Shown in pieces: positions 1-8,335 of a stretch of DNA of 64,000 nucleotides. The DNA lies in contig JBBCXB010000001.1 in assembly GCA_037145635.1 (NCBI GenBank), positions 1,279,484 through 1,343,483 of the forward strand, in the 5' to 3' direction. The stretch's first letter is position 1. Each line of letters starts with the position of its first letter. The translations under genes and the position numbers were made by a program. Below the pieces are notes generated by a model. It did not search any database. It was given only the letters and a program-made list of their open reading frames with translations, and was not told where the DNA came from. Source of the DNA: JAATFS01 sp037145635. Lineage in GTDB: Bacteria; Pseudomonadota; Gammaproteobacteria; Xanthomonadales; Xanthomonadaceae.

Positions 1-538
1 GGTGCACGATGCCGGTGTTGGGCGGCACCACCTTGAAGTTCTCGAACGCCTTCTGGCCCCAGCGCAGGAAGCCGTAGCGTTCCTTGTTGCGCTGGAACTC
101 GATCTTGCCGTTGAGGTCGAGCGCATCGGCCGAGCCGAACACGTCGACCTGCACAGAGTGGTCGATCACCAGCTCCGAGGGGATCTGCGGGTTGATCTGC
201 GCGGCGTTGCCGCCGAGCTTGACCACCGCGTCGCGCATCGCCGCCAGGTCCACCACGCACGGCACGCCGGTGAAGTCCTGCAGCACCACGCGTGCCGGCA
301 TGAAGGCGATCTCGATGTCCGGTTCGGCCCGTGCGTCCCAGGTGGCCACCGCCTCGATGTGCTCCTTGCCGACGGTGACTCCCCCGTCCTCGTGCCGGAG
401 CAGGTTCTCCAGCAGGATCTTCATCGAGTAGGGCAGGCGCGCGATGTCGAAGCGCTCGCCCAGGCGCGGCAGGCTGTAGTAGTCGTAGCGGCGGCCGTTG
501 ACCTCGAGCGAGGTGCGGGTGGAGAAGGAATCGCTCAT
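1..538 (-). CDS. acnA: Aconitate hydratase A, N-terminal part (runs off the window)
   Basis: TCA-cycle enzyme that isomerises citrate to isocitrate with a 4Fe-4S cluster. The minus strand from the ATG at 538 down to base 1 is open with no stop, giving about 179 residues. They begin MSDSFSTRTSLEVNGRRYDY and include the AcnA-type stretches LPYSMKILLENLLR, GVPCVVDLAAMRDA and IDHSVQVD, matching the start of the roughly 900-residue AcnA/IRP-type aconitases. The cluster cysteines and swivel domain lie outside the window. It is divergent from the antitoxin gene and from acnB downstream. RBS-like GGAG is poor, but the start agrees with the family N-terminus. Confidence 0.93.
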   Translation of the reverse strand, partial: MSDSFSTRTSLEVNGRRYDYYSLPRLGERFDIARLPYSMKILLENLLRHEDGGVTVGKEHIEAVATWDARAEPDIEIAFMPARVVLQDFTGVPCVVDLAAMRDAVVKLGGNAAQINPQIPSELVIDHSVQVDVFGSADALDLNGKIEFQRNKERYGFLRWGQKAFENFKVVPPNTGIVH

Positions 539-866
539 GCAGAAGCTCCTTGTAGCGGGTTGCTGGCGGCGGGCCGGGTGGCCCGCCTGCTGGCCGCGCC
601 GCCGGTCCGCGGCGGGAGCCGGGGCGACGCATGCTTGCCATGGTCGGAGGGGGCGGGACCGCGGTTCCGCCGCTACCGTGCGGCAAGCTTACGCGAGCGT
701 ATGTGTGGTCGATGTCATGGCGATGGCACGGCAACCGCGCGCTTGCGCGGTCAGGACGCGGCTCGCGCGCGCCACGTGAAAGCCGCCGAAACCCTTGCGG
801 GACGCCGGCCCGTGGCGGGATCGCCCCCCGGCGGGCCGCCTGAACCGAACGCGCCGGGCCGCTGGG
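539..866. other. Intergenic region between acnA and the toxin-antitoxin pair
   Basis: No convincing gene is seen on either strand. The stretch must hold the acnA promoter (minus strand). A short inverted repeat TACGC-GA-GCGTA lies at 690-701. Reading frames crossing this stretch have arginine/alanine-rich translations typical of GC-rich noise. Confidence 0.6.
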
Positions 867-901
867 GTATGCGGCTTGGAGTATGTATAATCTCTGCATA
901 C
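867..901 (+). promoter_or_regulatory. Promoter and palindromic operator of the toxin-antitoxin operon
   Basis: A perfect TATAAT -10 hexamer lies at 886-891, 27 bp before the antitoxin ATG. It sits between the arms of an inverted repeat, GTATGC (867-872) and GCATAC (896-901). AbrB/MazE-type antitoxins normally bind palindromes over their own promoter, so this is the expected autoregulatory operator. No good -35 hexamer is visible. GGAG at 907-910 serves as ribosome binding site for the ATG at 918. Confidence 0.6.
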
Positions 902-917
902 TTCGTGGAGCCTGCCG

Positions 918-1133
918 ATGGAAGCCACCGTCGCCGAACGCGGCCAGATCACCCTTCCCAAGACCGTGCGCGACGCGCTCGGCCTGACCAAGGGCAGCGT
1001 GCTCAAGGTCGAGCTGGAAGGCAGCCGCATCGTGCTGCGCAAGAGCGTGGACGACGCGATCTCGCGGGTGCGCGGCAAGTTCGCGCTGGATCCGGCGGCC
1101 GACGCCGCGGCCGGCAAGGGCGGGCCGGGCTGA
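918..1133 (+). CDS. AbrB/SpoVT-family antitoxin
   Basis: A 71-residue protein with a swapped-hairpin AbrB fold over about residues 3-48: it has the family signature ERGQITLPKTVRDALGL followed by a LKVELEGSRIVLRK strand. The C-terminal tail (about 50-71) is alanine/glycine/lysine-rich and would be the segment that neutralises the toxin. The ATG has GGAG 7 bp upstream. Its stop TGA (1131-1133) lies two bases before the GTG of the PIN-domain gene, so the two are translationally coupled. Role by family: DNA-binding antitoxin that represses its own promoter and binds the partner RNase. The partner's own substrate cannot be deduced. Confidence 0.88.
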   Translation: MEATVAERGQITLPKTVRDALGLTKGSVLKVELEGSRIVLRKSVDDAISRVRGKFALDPAADAAAGKGGPG

Positions 1134-1135
1134 GC

Positions 1136-1534
1136 GTGATCGCCATCGATGCCCCGGTGCTGGTCGAGCTGCTCACCGACGGTCCCCAGGCCGACGCGGT
1201 CGAGGCCTGCCTGCGGCATTGCCTGGGCAACGGCCGGGTGGTGGTGGCCGACGCCGCGCTGGCCGAGCTGTGCGCCAGCCTGCGCAACGGCGCCGACGCG
1301 CTGGGCGCGCTGGAGGAGATGGGCATCCACTTCAGCGCCCTGGAAGCCAAGTCGGCACTGCGCGCCGGCGAGATGCAGCGGCGCCTGCGCCAGCGCGGCG
1401 GCGCGCCGCGGCCGCTGGCCGATTTCCTGGTGGGCGCGCACGCGCTGCTGCAATGCGATGCGCTGATCACCGACGACACCGCCTTTTACCGCGACTACTT
1501 CAAGGGCCTGAAGCTGATCGTGCCGCAGGCCTGA
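1136..1534 (+). CDS. PIN-domain ribonuclease toxin (VapC-like)
   Basis: A 132-residue PIN-domain protein. GTG at 1136 is chosen because it follows the antitoxin stop directly and gives the usual PIN start VIAIDAPVLVELL, with Asp5 as the first acidic metal ligand. Further acidic residues of the active site are Glu in the VVVADAALAELC segment, Asp in PLADFLVGAHA and Asp in LITDDTAFYRDYF, the C-terminal TxDxxF-type motif. Length fits VapC toxins, which cleave specific RNAs with Mg2+. A much longer upstream reading of the same frame exists but is alanine/arginine-rich and unsupported. Pairing with an AbrB-type antitoxin is a common VapBC arrangement. The target RNA is unknown. Confidence 0.85.
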   Translation: MIAIDAPVLVELLTDGPQADAVEACLRHCLGNGRVVVADAALAELCASLRNGADALGALEEMGIHFSALEAKSALRAGEMQRRLRQRGGAPRPLADFLVGAHALLQCDALITDDTAFYRDYFKGLKLIVPQA

Positions 1535-1587
1535 GCCTGACCCGAGCCCCACACCGTTTCTTTTCGTTCCGTTTACCGGGAGTTGTC

Positions 1588-4179
1588 ATGTTGGAAGCCT
1601 ACCGCCACCACGTCGCAGAGCGCGCCGCGCTCGGCATCCCCCCGCTGCCGCTGACCGCGCAGCAGACCGCCGAGGTCATCGAGCTGCTGAAGCAGCCGCT
1701 GGCCGGCGAAGAGTCGTTCCTGGTCGAGCTGCTGAGCCAGCGCGTGCCGGCCGGCGTCGACGATGCCGCCAAGGTCAAGGCCTCCTACCTGGCCGCACTG
1801 GCATTCGGGACCGAGCGCAGCGCGCTGATCCCGCCGCAGCGCGCCACCGAGCTGCTGGGCACGATGCTCGGCGGCTACAACATCCACCCGCTGATCGAGC
1901 TGCTGGACAACGCCGAGCTCGGCGCCACCGCCGCCGAGGCGCTGAAGCACACGCTGTTGGTGTTCGACGCCTTCCACGACGTGCAGGAGAAGGCCGAGGC
2001 CGGCAACGCGCACGCGCAGGCGGTGCTGAAGAGCTGGGCCGAGGCCGAGTGGTTCACCAGCAAGCCGGAAGTGCCGCAGAGCCTGACCGTCACCGTGTTC
2101 AAGGTGCCGGGCGAGACCAACACCGACGACCTGTCGCCGGCGCCGGACGCCACCACGCGCCCGGACATCCCGCTGCACGCGCTGGCGATGCTGAAGAACC
2201 GGCGCGACGGCGCCGCGTTCGAGCCGGAGGAGGACGGCAAGCGCGGCCCGATCCAGGCCATCGCCGACCTCAAGGACAAGGGCCACCTGGTCGCCTACGT
2301 CGGCGACGTGGTCGGCACCGGTTCCAGCCGCAAGTCGGCCACCAACTCGGTGCTGTGGTGGACCGGCGAGGACATCCCGTACATCCCCAACAAGCGCTTT
2401 GGCGGCGTCTGCCTGGGCTCGAAGATCGCGCCGATCTTCTACAACACCATGGAGGACGCCGGCGCGCTGCCGATCGAGCTGGACGTGTCGCAGATGGAGC
2501 ACGGCGACGTGGTCGAGCTGCGCCCCTACGACGGCAAGGCGCTGAAGGACGGGCAGGTTATCGCCGAGTTCGCGCTCAAGTCCGACGTGCTGTTCGACGA
2601 GGTGCGCGCCGGCGGCCGCATCCCGCTGATCGTCGGCCGCGGCCTGACCGCCAAGGCGCGCGAGTTCCTGGGCCTGCCGGCGTCGGACCTGTTCCGCCTG
2701 CCGATGGACCCGCCGGACACCGGCAAGGGCTTCTCGCTGGCGCAGAAGATGGTCGGCCGTGCCTGCGGCTTGCCGGAAGGCCAGGGCATGCGCCCGGGCA
2801 CCTACTGCGAGCCGAAGATGACCTCGGTGGGCTCGCAGGACACCACCGGCCCGATGACCCGCGACGAACTGAAGGACCTGGCCTGCCTGGGCTTCTCCGC
2901 CGACCTGGTGATGCAGTCGTTCTGCCACACCGCGGCCTACCCGAAGCCGGTGGACGTCAAGACCCACCACACGCTTCCGGAGTTCATCTCCACCCGCGGC
3001 GGCGTGTCGCTGCGCCCGGGCGACGGCGTGATCCACAGCTGGCTCAATCGCATGCTGCTGCCCGACACCGTCGGCACCGGCGGCGACTCGCACACCCGTT
3101 TCCCGATCGGCATTTCGTTCCCGGCCGGGTCCGGCCTGGTCGCGTTCGCCGCGGCCACCGGCGTGATGCCGCTGGACATGCCGGAATCGGTGCTGGTGCG
3201 CTTCAAGGGCGAGATGCAGCCCGGCGTGACCCTGCGCGACCTGGTCAACGCGATCCCGCTGTACGCGATCAAGGACGGCCTGCTGACCGTGGCCAAGCAG
3301 GGCAAGAAGAACATCTTCTCCGGCCGCATCCTCGAGATCGAGGGCCTGCCGGAGCTGAAGGTGGAGCAGGCGTTCGAGCTGTCCGACGCCTCGGCCGAGC
3401 GTTCGGCGGCCGGCTGCACGGTGCGCCTGAACAAGGAGCCGATCATCGAGTACCTCAACAGCAACATCACCCTGCTGCGCTGGATGATCGCCGAGGGCTA
3501 CGCCGATGCGCGCACCCTGGGCCGCCGCATCAAGAAGATGGAGGAATGGCTGGCCGACCCGCAGCTGCTGGAGCCGGATGCCGACGCCGAGTACGCGGCG
3601 GTGATCGAGATCGACCTGGCCGACGTGCACGAGCCGATCGTGGCGTGCCCGAACGACCCGGACGACGTCAAGACGCTGTCGGACGTGGCCGGCGCGGCCA
3701 TCGACGAGGTGTTCATCGGCTCGTGCATGACCAACATCGGCCACTTCCGCGCCGCGGCCAAGCTACTGGAAGGCAAGCGCGACATCCCGACCCGGCTGTG
3801 GGTGGCCCCGCCGACCAAGATGGATGCCTCCGAGCTGACCAAGGAAGGCCACTACGGCACCTTCGGCGCGGCCGGCGCGCGCATGGAGATGCCGGGCTGC
3901 TCGCTGTGCATGGGCAACCAGGCGCAGGCGCGCGAGGGCGCGACGGTGTTCTCCACCTCCACCCGCAACTTCCCCAACCGCCTTGGCCGCAACACCAACG
4001 TCTACCTGGGCTCGGCGGAGCTGGCGGCGATCTGTTCGCGTCTGGGCCGCATCCCGACCAAGGACGAGTACATGGCGGACGTGGGCGTGATCAAGACCAG
4101 CGGCGAGCAGATCTACCGCTACATGAATTTCGACCAGATCCAGGACTACAAGGACGTGGCCGACACCGTGGCGGCCTGA
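1588..4179 (+). CDS. acnB: Aconitate hydratase B (bifunctional aconitase/2-methylisocitrate dehydratase)
   Basis: An 863-residue AcnB, the usual length for this family. It interconverts citrate and isocitrate in the TCA cycle and 2-methylisocitrate in propionate breakdown. The N-terminal HEAT-like domain comes first (MLEAYRHHVAERAALGIPPL), then the swivel domain (GTGSSRKSATNSVLWW), then the catalytic core. The three 4Fe-4S ligands are Cys713 in IGSCMTN and Cys771/Cys774 in PGCSLCMGN. Start: ATG at 1588 has CCGGGAG six bases upstream. In Xanthomonas the homologue is called rpfA. The frame stays open upstream of 1588, but that part is antisense-like noise overlapping the PIN gene. Confidence 0.97.
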   Translation: MLEAYRHHVAERAALGIPPLPLTAQQTAEVIELLKQPLAGEESFLVELLSQRVPAGVDDAAKVKASYLAALAFGTERSALIPPQRATELLGTMLGGYNIHPLIELLDNAELGATAAEALKHTLLVFDAFHDVQEKAEAGNAHAQAVLKSWAEAEWFTSKPEVPQSLTVTVFKVPGETNTDDLSPAPDATTRPDIPLHALAMLKNRRDGAAFEPEEDGKRGPIQAIADLKDKGHLVAYVGDVVGTGSSRKSATNSVLWWTGEDIPYIPNKRFGGVCLGSKIAPIFYNTMEDAGALPIELDVSQMEHGDVVELRPYDGKALKDGQVIAEFALKSDVLFDEVRAGGRIPLIVGRGLTAKAREFLGLPASDLFRLPMDPPDTGKGFSLAQKMVGRACGLPEGQGMRPGTYCEPKMTSVGSQDTTGPMTRDELKDLACLGFSADLVMQSFCHTAAYPKPVDVKTHHTLPEFISTRGGVSLRPGDGVIHSWLNRMLLPDTVGTGGDSHTRFPIGISFPAGSGLVAFAAATGVMPLDMPESVLVRFKGEMQPGVTLRDLVNAIPLYAIKDGLLTVAKQGKKNIFSGRILEIEGLPELKVEQAFELSDASAERSAAGCTVRLNKEPIIEYLNSNITLLRWMIAEGYADARTLGRRIKKMEEWLADPQLLEPDADAEYAAVIEIDLADVHEPIVACPNDPDDVKTLSDVAGAAIDEVFIGSCMTNIGHFRAAAKLLEGKRDIPTRLWVAPPTKMDASELTKEGHYGTFGAAGARMEMPGCSLCMGNQAQAREGATVFSTSTRNFPNRLGRNTNVYLGSAELAAICSRLGRIPTKDEYMADVGVIKTSGEQIYRYMNFDQIQDYKDVADTVAA

Positions 4180-4204
4180 CCGTCCCGCGGTGAGGTAGCA
4201 GAGG

Positions 4205-4225
4205 ACGCCCGGCATCGCCGGGCGT
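4205..4225. terminator. Hairpin terminator between acnB and the convergent EAL gene
   Basis: Stem ACGCCCGGC (4205-4213) pairs with GCCGGGCGT (4217-4225) around the loop ATC, followed on the plus strand by TTCTTC. It lies 26 bp after the acnB stop and would also be met by transcripts coming from the minus strand, so it may work in both directions. Confidence 0.75.
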
Positions 4226-4388
4226 TCTTCGTTGCGGGTGGCAGTGAGCGGCGCTGCCGGCGCGGGCGGAGGGGACGGCGCCGCTGCGGGCGCCGTTATG
4301 GGCGCCGGCCGCGTTGCGGGCCTGCAGGACGCGGCCCGGGGCCGTCACGCAGGCCCGCGTGGTGGCGCGCGGGAGGGACGCCGGCGCG

Positions 4389-6665
4389 CTATCGAGCCGC
4401 GGGCCGGGCCTGCAGCCACGCCTCGAGCGCGGCGGCCGAGAGCGGACGCGAGAACAGGAAGCCCTGCTGCACCTCGCAGCCGAGCTCGGCCAGCAGCCGG
4501 CGCTGGGCGTCGTTCTCCACGCCCTCGGCGACCACGCGCTTGCGCAGGGTCTCGCCGATGCGCAGCACCGAGGTGGTGAGCGCGCGGGCGTCCTCGCTGT
4601 GTTCCAGGTCGCGCACGAAGCTCATGTCCAGCTTGAGTTCCTCGATCGGCAGGCGGTGCAGGTGGCTGAGGCTGGAGTAGCCGGTGCCGAAGTCGTCCAG
4701 CGACAGCGGGATGCCGGCGGCGCAGATGGCGTGGAGGTTCTCCAGCACCGCCGGCTGCGGCGACAGCATCACGCTCTCGGTCATCTCCAGCATCAGGTCC
4801 CGCGGCTGCAGCCCCAGCGCCTGCAGCAGCCGCTGCAGCGCATCCGCCAGCTGCGGCTGCTCGAAGTTGCTGGCCGACAGGTTGACCGCGATGTGCGGCA
4901 CCGGCACGCCGCGGGCGCGCCAGTCCGCCAGCTGCGCGCAGGCGGTGCGCAGCACCCAGTCGCTGAGGCGGTCCATCAGCCCGTTCTCCTCGGCCAGCGG
5001 CAGGAAGCGGGCGGGGGAGATGTTGCCCAGCTCGGGATGCTCCCAGCGCAGCAGCACCTCGACCCCGTACAGCGCATGCGGCGGCTGGCTGTGCACCTGC
5101 GGCTGGAAGTGCAGGTGCAACTGCTCGCGGCGGATCGCCTCGCGCAGTTCGTTCTCCAGCGCGGCGCGCTCCTGCGCGAGCTGGTTCATGTCGGCGCTGA
5201 AGAAGCGGAAGCGGGCCCCGCCGCCGGCCTTGGCGCGGTTCATCGCCAGGTCGGCGTGGCGCAGCAGCAGGGTCACGTCGCGGCCGTCGTCGGGGAACAC
5301 CGCGACGCCGACGCTGGCGCCGGGGTGCAGGGTCATGGCGCCGACCTCCAGCGGGATCGCGATCGCGCCCAGCAGGCGCTCGGCGATCGCGCTGGCCTGC
5401 TCGACCGTGCACTGCGGCAGCGCCACCGCGAACTCGTCGCCGGCCAGGCGCGCGAGCAGGGCATCGGCCGGCAGCTGCGCGGCGATGCGCTGGGCCACGT
5501 CGCGCAGCAGGGCGTCGCCGGCGCCGTGGCCGAGGGTGTCGTTGACCAGCTTGAAGCGGTCGAGGTTGAGCGACATCACCACCGCCGGCGCGTCGAGATG
5601 CTCGGCCCGGCTCAGCGCCTGCTCGGCATTGGCGTTGAACAGCAGGCGGTTCGGCAGTCCCGTCAGGGCGTCGTAGAACGCGAGCTGGTGCACGCGCTCG
5701 CGGCTGGCCTCGCGGTCCAGCGCCAGCGTGCACAGGTGCTGGCACAGGTCGGTCAGTGCCACGTGCCAGGGATCGGCCTGCCTCGGGGTGCGGTAGTAGA
5801 GCGCGACCGTGCCGAGCACGCGGATGCCGTGCGAGGTGACCGGCGTACTCCAGCAGGCGTGCAGCCCCATCGCCAGCAGGGCCTGGCGGGTACGTGCGCA
5901 GACCGGATCGGTGGCGATGTCCTCGACCATGACCGGGCGGCCGCGCCAGGCCGCGGCCGCGCAGGCGCCGGCATCCGGCCCGATCTCCACGCCGTTGATC
6001 AGGTCGAGGTACTCCGGCGGCAGCCCGGGGGCCGCCAGCGGCCGCAGCCGGCGCTCGTTGTCCACGCTGGCCACGCTGACCAGCACGTCCGGGGCGATGC
6101 GCTGCACCTCGTCGCAGATCAGTGCCATCACCTCCAGCAGCGGGCGGTCCTGCACCAGCGCCTCCAGCACCCGCCGGTACAGGACCTCGTGGGTCTTGGC
6201 CTCGGTGATGTCGGTCAGCACCGCGACGAAGTGGCTGGGGCGTCCGTGCGTGTCGAAGATCGGGTTGAACACGATCGAGATCCACAGCGGGCTGCCGTCC
6301 TTGCGATAGACCAGCAGCTCGGCGCGGGTCTGCTGCAGGGCATCGGCGCGCTGGCGCACCCATTCCACCGTGGCGCGGTCGCTGTGCTCGCGGGTGAGCA
6401 CGTCGGACGGGCGCCGGCCCACCATCTCCTGCTCGGTGTAGCCGAACATGCGCACGAAGCCGTCGTTGGCGTACATCAGCCGCGACTGCAGGTCGGTGAT
6501 CAGGATGGCGCTGTGGGACCCGTCCAGGGCCTGGGCGAGCATCCGCGCGCGCTTGCGCGCGGGCGCTTCGGCGGGGCGCGGCCAGGGACCGGCCGGCCGC
6601 TCGCCGGCCAGTCGCGCGTCGGCCCGGTGGACGTCGTCGGACACCGGCGGCAGGGATACGGCCAT
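4389..6665 (-). CDS. PAS-GAF-GGDEF-EAL cyclic-di-GMP enzyme (probable phosphodiesterase)
   Basis: A 758-residue soluble multidomain protein: PAS (about 40-165), GAF (about 165-320), GGDEF (about 330-495), EAL (about 505-755). The GGDEF signature is degenerate, AGDEF at 408-412. The EAL signature is EVL instead of EAL, with Glu536 kept. Other EAL catalytic residues are present: the Asn of NLSASNF, the Glu of LEMTES, the pair in LDDFGTGYSS, the Lys of LKLDMSF, the Glu of VVAEGVE and the Gln of QGFLFSRPL. A phosphodiesterase with a regulatory or weak cyclase domain is the likely reading. The ATG lies 6 bp after the cheB stop, making it the fourth gene of the cheR-cheD-cheB unit. PAS and GAF ligands are unknown. 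Confidence 0.9.
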   Translation of the reverse strand: MAVSLPPVSDDVHRADARLAGERPAGPWPRPAEAPARKRARMLAQALDGSHSAILITDLQSRLMYANDGFVRMFGYTEQEMVGRRPSDVLTREHSDRATVEWVRQRADALQQTRAELLVYRKDGSPLWISIVFNPIFDTHGRPSHFVAVLTDITEAKTHEVLYRRVLEALVQDRPLLEVMALICDEVQRIAPDVLVSVASVDNERRLRPLAAPGLPPEYLDLINGVEIGPDAGACAAAAWRGRPVMVEDIATDPVCARTRQALLAMGLHACWSTPVTSHGIRVLGTVALYYRTPRQADPWHVALTDLCQHLCTLALDREASRERVHQLAFYDALTGLPNRLLFNANAEQALSRAEHLDAPAVVMSLNLDRFKLVNDTLGHGAGDALLRDVAQRIAAQLPADALLARLAGDEFAVALPQCTVEQASAIAERLLGAIAIPLEVGAMTLHPGASVGVAVFPDDGRDVTLLLRHADLAMNRAKAGGGARFRFFSADMNQLAQERAALENELREAIRREQLHLHFQPQVHSQPPHALYGVEVLLRWEHPELGNISPARFLPLAEENGLMDRLSDWVLRTACAQLADWRARGVPVPHIAVNLSASNFEQPQLADALQRLLQALGLQPRDLMLEMTESVMLSPQPAVLENLHAICAAGIPLSLDDFGTGYSSLSHLHRLPIEELKLDMSFVRDLEHSEDARALTTSVLRIGETLRKRVVAEGVENDAQRRLLAELGCEVQQGFLFSRPLSAAALEAWLQARPAAR

Positions 6666-6671
6666 AGGCTG

Positions 6672-7742
6672 CTAGCGGTTCTGCCCGGACAGCGCGATCA
6701 GGCGCTCGGCCACGCGTTCCAGCGGCACCACCTCCTGGGCCGCGCCCAGCTTGAACGCCGAACCGGGCATGCCCCAGACCACGCTGGTGGCCTCGTCCTG
6801 CACCAGGGTCTGGGCGCCGGCCTGCAGCATCTCCAGCAGGCCGCGCGCCCCGTCGTCGCCCATGCCGGTGAGGATGGCACCGACCGCGTTGGGGCCGGCG
6901 TTGGCCGCCACCGAGCGGAACAGCACGTCCACCGCCGGCTTGTGGCGGTTGACCGGCGGGCCGTCGTCGATCCGGCAGCGCCAGCGCGCTCCGTCGCGGA
7001 TGATCCGCAGGTGCTGGCCGCCGGGCGGCAGGTAGGCGTGGCCGGGGAGGATGGCCTCGCCGTCGCTGGCCTCGCGCACCGACATCGCCGAATGGCGGTC
7101 CAGGCGCTCGGCGAAGGCGGTGCTGAAGCTGGCCGGCAGGTGCTGGGTCAGCACCACCGCCGGGGCGTCGGCGGGCATGCCTTCCAGCACCACGCGCAGG
7201 GCCTCGGTGCCGCCGGCCGAGGCGCCGATCGCGATCAGGCGGTCGGTGGTGCGGAAGCGCAGCGCGCTGCCGGGCACCGGGGTGGCATCGAGCGTGATCT
7301 TGGGCACGGCCGCGCGCACCAGGGCGCGCACCTGGGCCTTGGCCGCCATCTTGACCTTGCCCACGATCTCCTCGGCGTAGGCCTCCAGGCCCTTGGCGAC
7401 GTCGAGCTTGGGCTTGGACACGAAGTCCACCGCGCCCAGCGCCAGCGCCTGCAGGGTGGTGTCGGCGCCGCGCTCGGTCAGCGAGGAGATCATCACCACC
7501 GGCATCGGGTGCAGCCGCATCAGGTTCTCGAGGAAGGCCAGGCCGTCCATGCGCGGCATCTCGACGTCGAGCGTGATGACGTCGGGATTGAGGCGCTTGA
7601 TCTTCTCGCGGGCCAGCAGCGGGTCGGCGGCCGAGCCGACGACCTCGAGGGCGGGGTCGCGCGACAGGATCTCGGTGAGGATCTGGCGCACCACCGCCGA
7701 GTCGTCGACGATGAGTACGCGGATAGGGGACTGGATCGTCAT
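6672..7742 (-). CDS. cheB: CheB chemoreceptor methylesterase/glutamine deamidase
   Basis: A 356-residue response-regulator-linked methylesterase. It removes methyl groups from receptor glutamates and resets adaptation. The receiver domain has Asp13/Asp14 and the phospho-acceptor Asp59 (LDVEMPRMDG). After a linker (about 130-165), the esterase domain has the triad Ser175 (GASAGG), His201 (TQHLP) and Asp297 (TGMGDDGA). The start overlaps the cheD stop as ATGA (7739-7742), so expression is coupled. The receptors nearby carry tether-like C-termini that could recruit CheR and perhaps CheB. Confidence 0.96.
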   Translation of the reverse strand: MTIQSPIRVLIVDDSAVVRQILTEILSRDPALEVVGSAADPLLAREKIKRLNPDVITLDVEMPRMDGLAFLENLMRLHPMPVVMISSLTERGADTTLQALALGAVDFVSKPKLDVAKGLEAYAEEIVGKVKMAAKAQVRALVRAAVPKITLDATPVPGSALRFRTTDRLIAIGASAGGTEALRVVLEGMPADAPAVVLTQHLPASFSTAFAERLDRHSAMSVREASDGEAILPGHAYLPPGGQHLRIIRDGARWRCRIDDGPPVNRHKPAVDVLFRSVAANAGPNAVGAILTGMGDDGARGLLEMLQAGAQTLVQDEATSVVWGMPGSAFKLGAAQEVVPLERVAERLIALSGQNR

Positions 7743-8335
7743 TCGAACAGCTCCACGCCGCCGGTGACCGGCGCTTTGGACAGGCGCGCACGCACGGCCG
7801 ACTCGGCCGCGGCCACTTCGGCCTCGTGCGCGTGCGGCAGCTTCTGGACCACCACGCGGCCGGTGGCGGGGAAGAACCAGACCTTGCGCGGATGGATGCC
7901 GCACAGGTCCTCGGCGATGATCGGGATGTGCTCGGCCTGCAGGTACTGGCGCACGAACTCGGCGTTGCGGGTACCCACCGGATTGCTGGTGAAGCCCTTG
8001 AGCACGTTGCCGCCGCCGAAGACCTTGGCCTCCAGGCGCTTGCGGTGGGCGCCGCGCTTGAGCATGTCGTTGATCAGCAGCTCCATCGCATAGCTGCCGT
8101 AGCGCGCGGGCGCGCCGTCGCCGACGTTGCCGTCGGGCAGCAGGAAATGATTCATGCCGCCGATCTTGAGCACCGGGTCGCGCAGGCAGGCGGCCACGCA
8201 CGACCCCAGCGTGGTGGTCAGGGCGGTGTCGTCGTCGACCACCAGGTACTGGGTCGGCAGGAGCTTGGCCGCGATGGTCTGGAAGCGGGTATCGCGGTAG
8301 CGCATCACTTCGTCGATCTTGAGCGCGCTCGTCAT
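7739..8335 (-). CDS. cheD: CheD receptor glutamine deamidase
   Basis: A 198-residue CheD. It deamidates receptor glutamines to glutamates and in some species regulates CheC-type phosphatases; no CheC is seen here. Catalytic residues: Cys46 in TLGSCVAAC, His63 in GGMNHFLLP and a Thr cluster at 40-42. The FGGGNVLKGF segment is typical. The N-terminus is about 30 residues longer than minimal CheD proteins. The start at 8335 overlaps the cheR stop (ATGA at 8332-8335) and the stop overlaps the cheB start, which fixes the start choice. Confidence 0.94.
   Translation of the reverse strand: MTSALKIDEVMRYRDTRFQTIAAKLLPTQYLVVDDDTALTTTLGSCVAACLRDPVLKIGGMNHFLLPDGNVGDGAPARYGSYAMELLINDMLKRGAHRKRLEAKVFGGGNVLKGFTSNPVGTRNAEFVRQYLQAEHIPIIAEDLCGIHPRKVWFFPATGRVVVQKLPHAHEAEVAAAESAVRARLSKAPVTGGVELFE

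Noticed and set aside
1219..4179. AcnB with a long N-terminal extension
   Set aside because: The extension overlaps the PIN gene in another frame and lacks protein character; ATG 1588 has a good ribosome site and gives the standard 863 residues.
4314..8093. A 1259-residue plus-strand frame opposite cheB and the EAL gene
   Set aside because: It is the antisense of well-identified genes, with His/Gln/Arg-rich composition typical of GC-rich shadow frames. The same holds for long plus-strand frames at 8404-11817, 20071-23775, 24877-27396 and 54303-57197.
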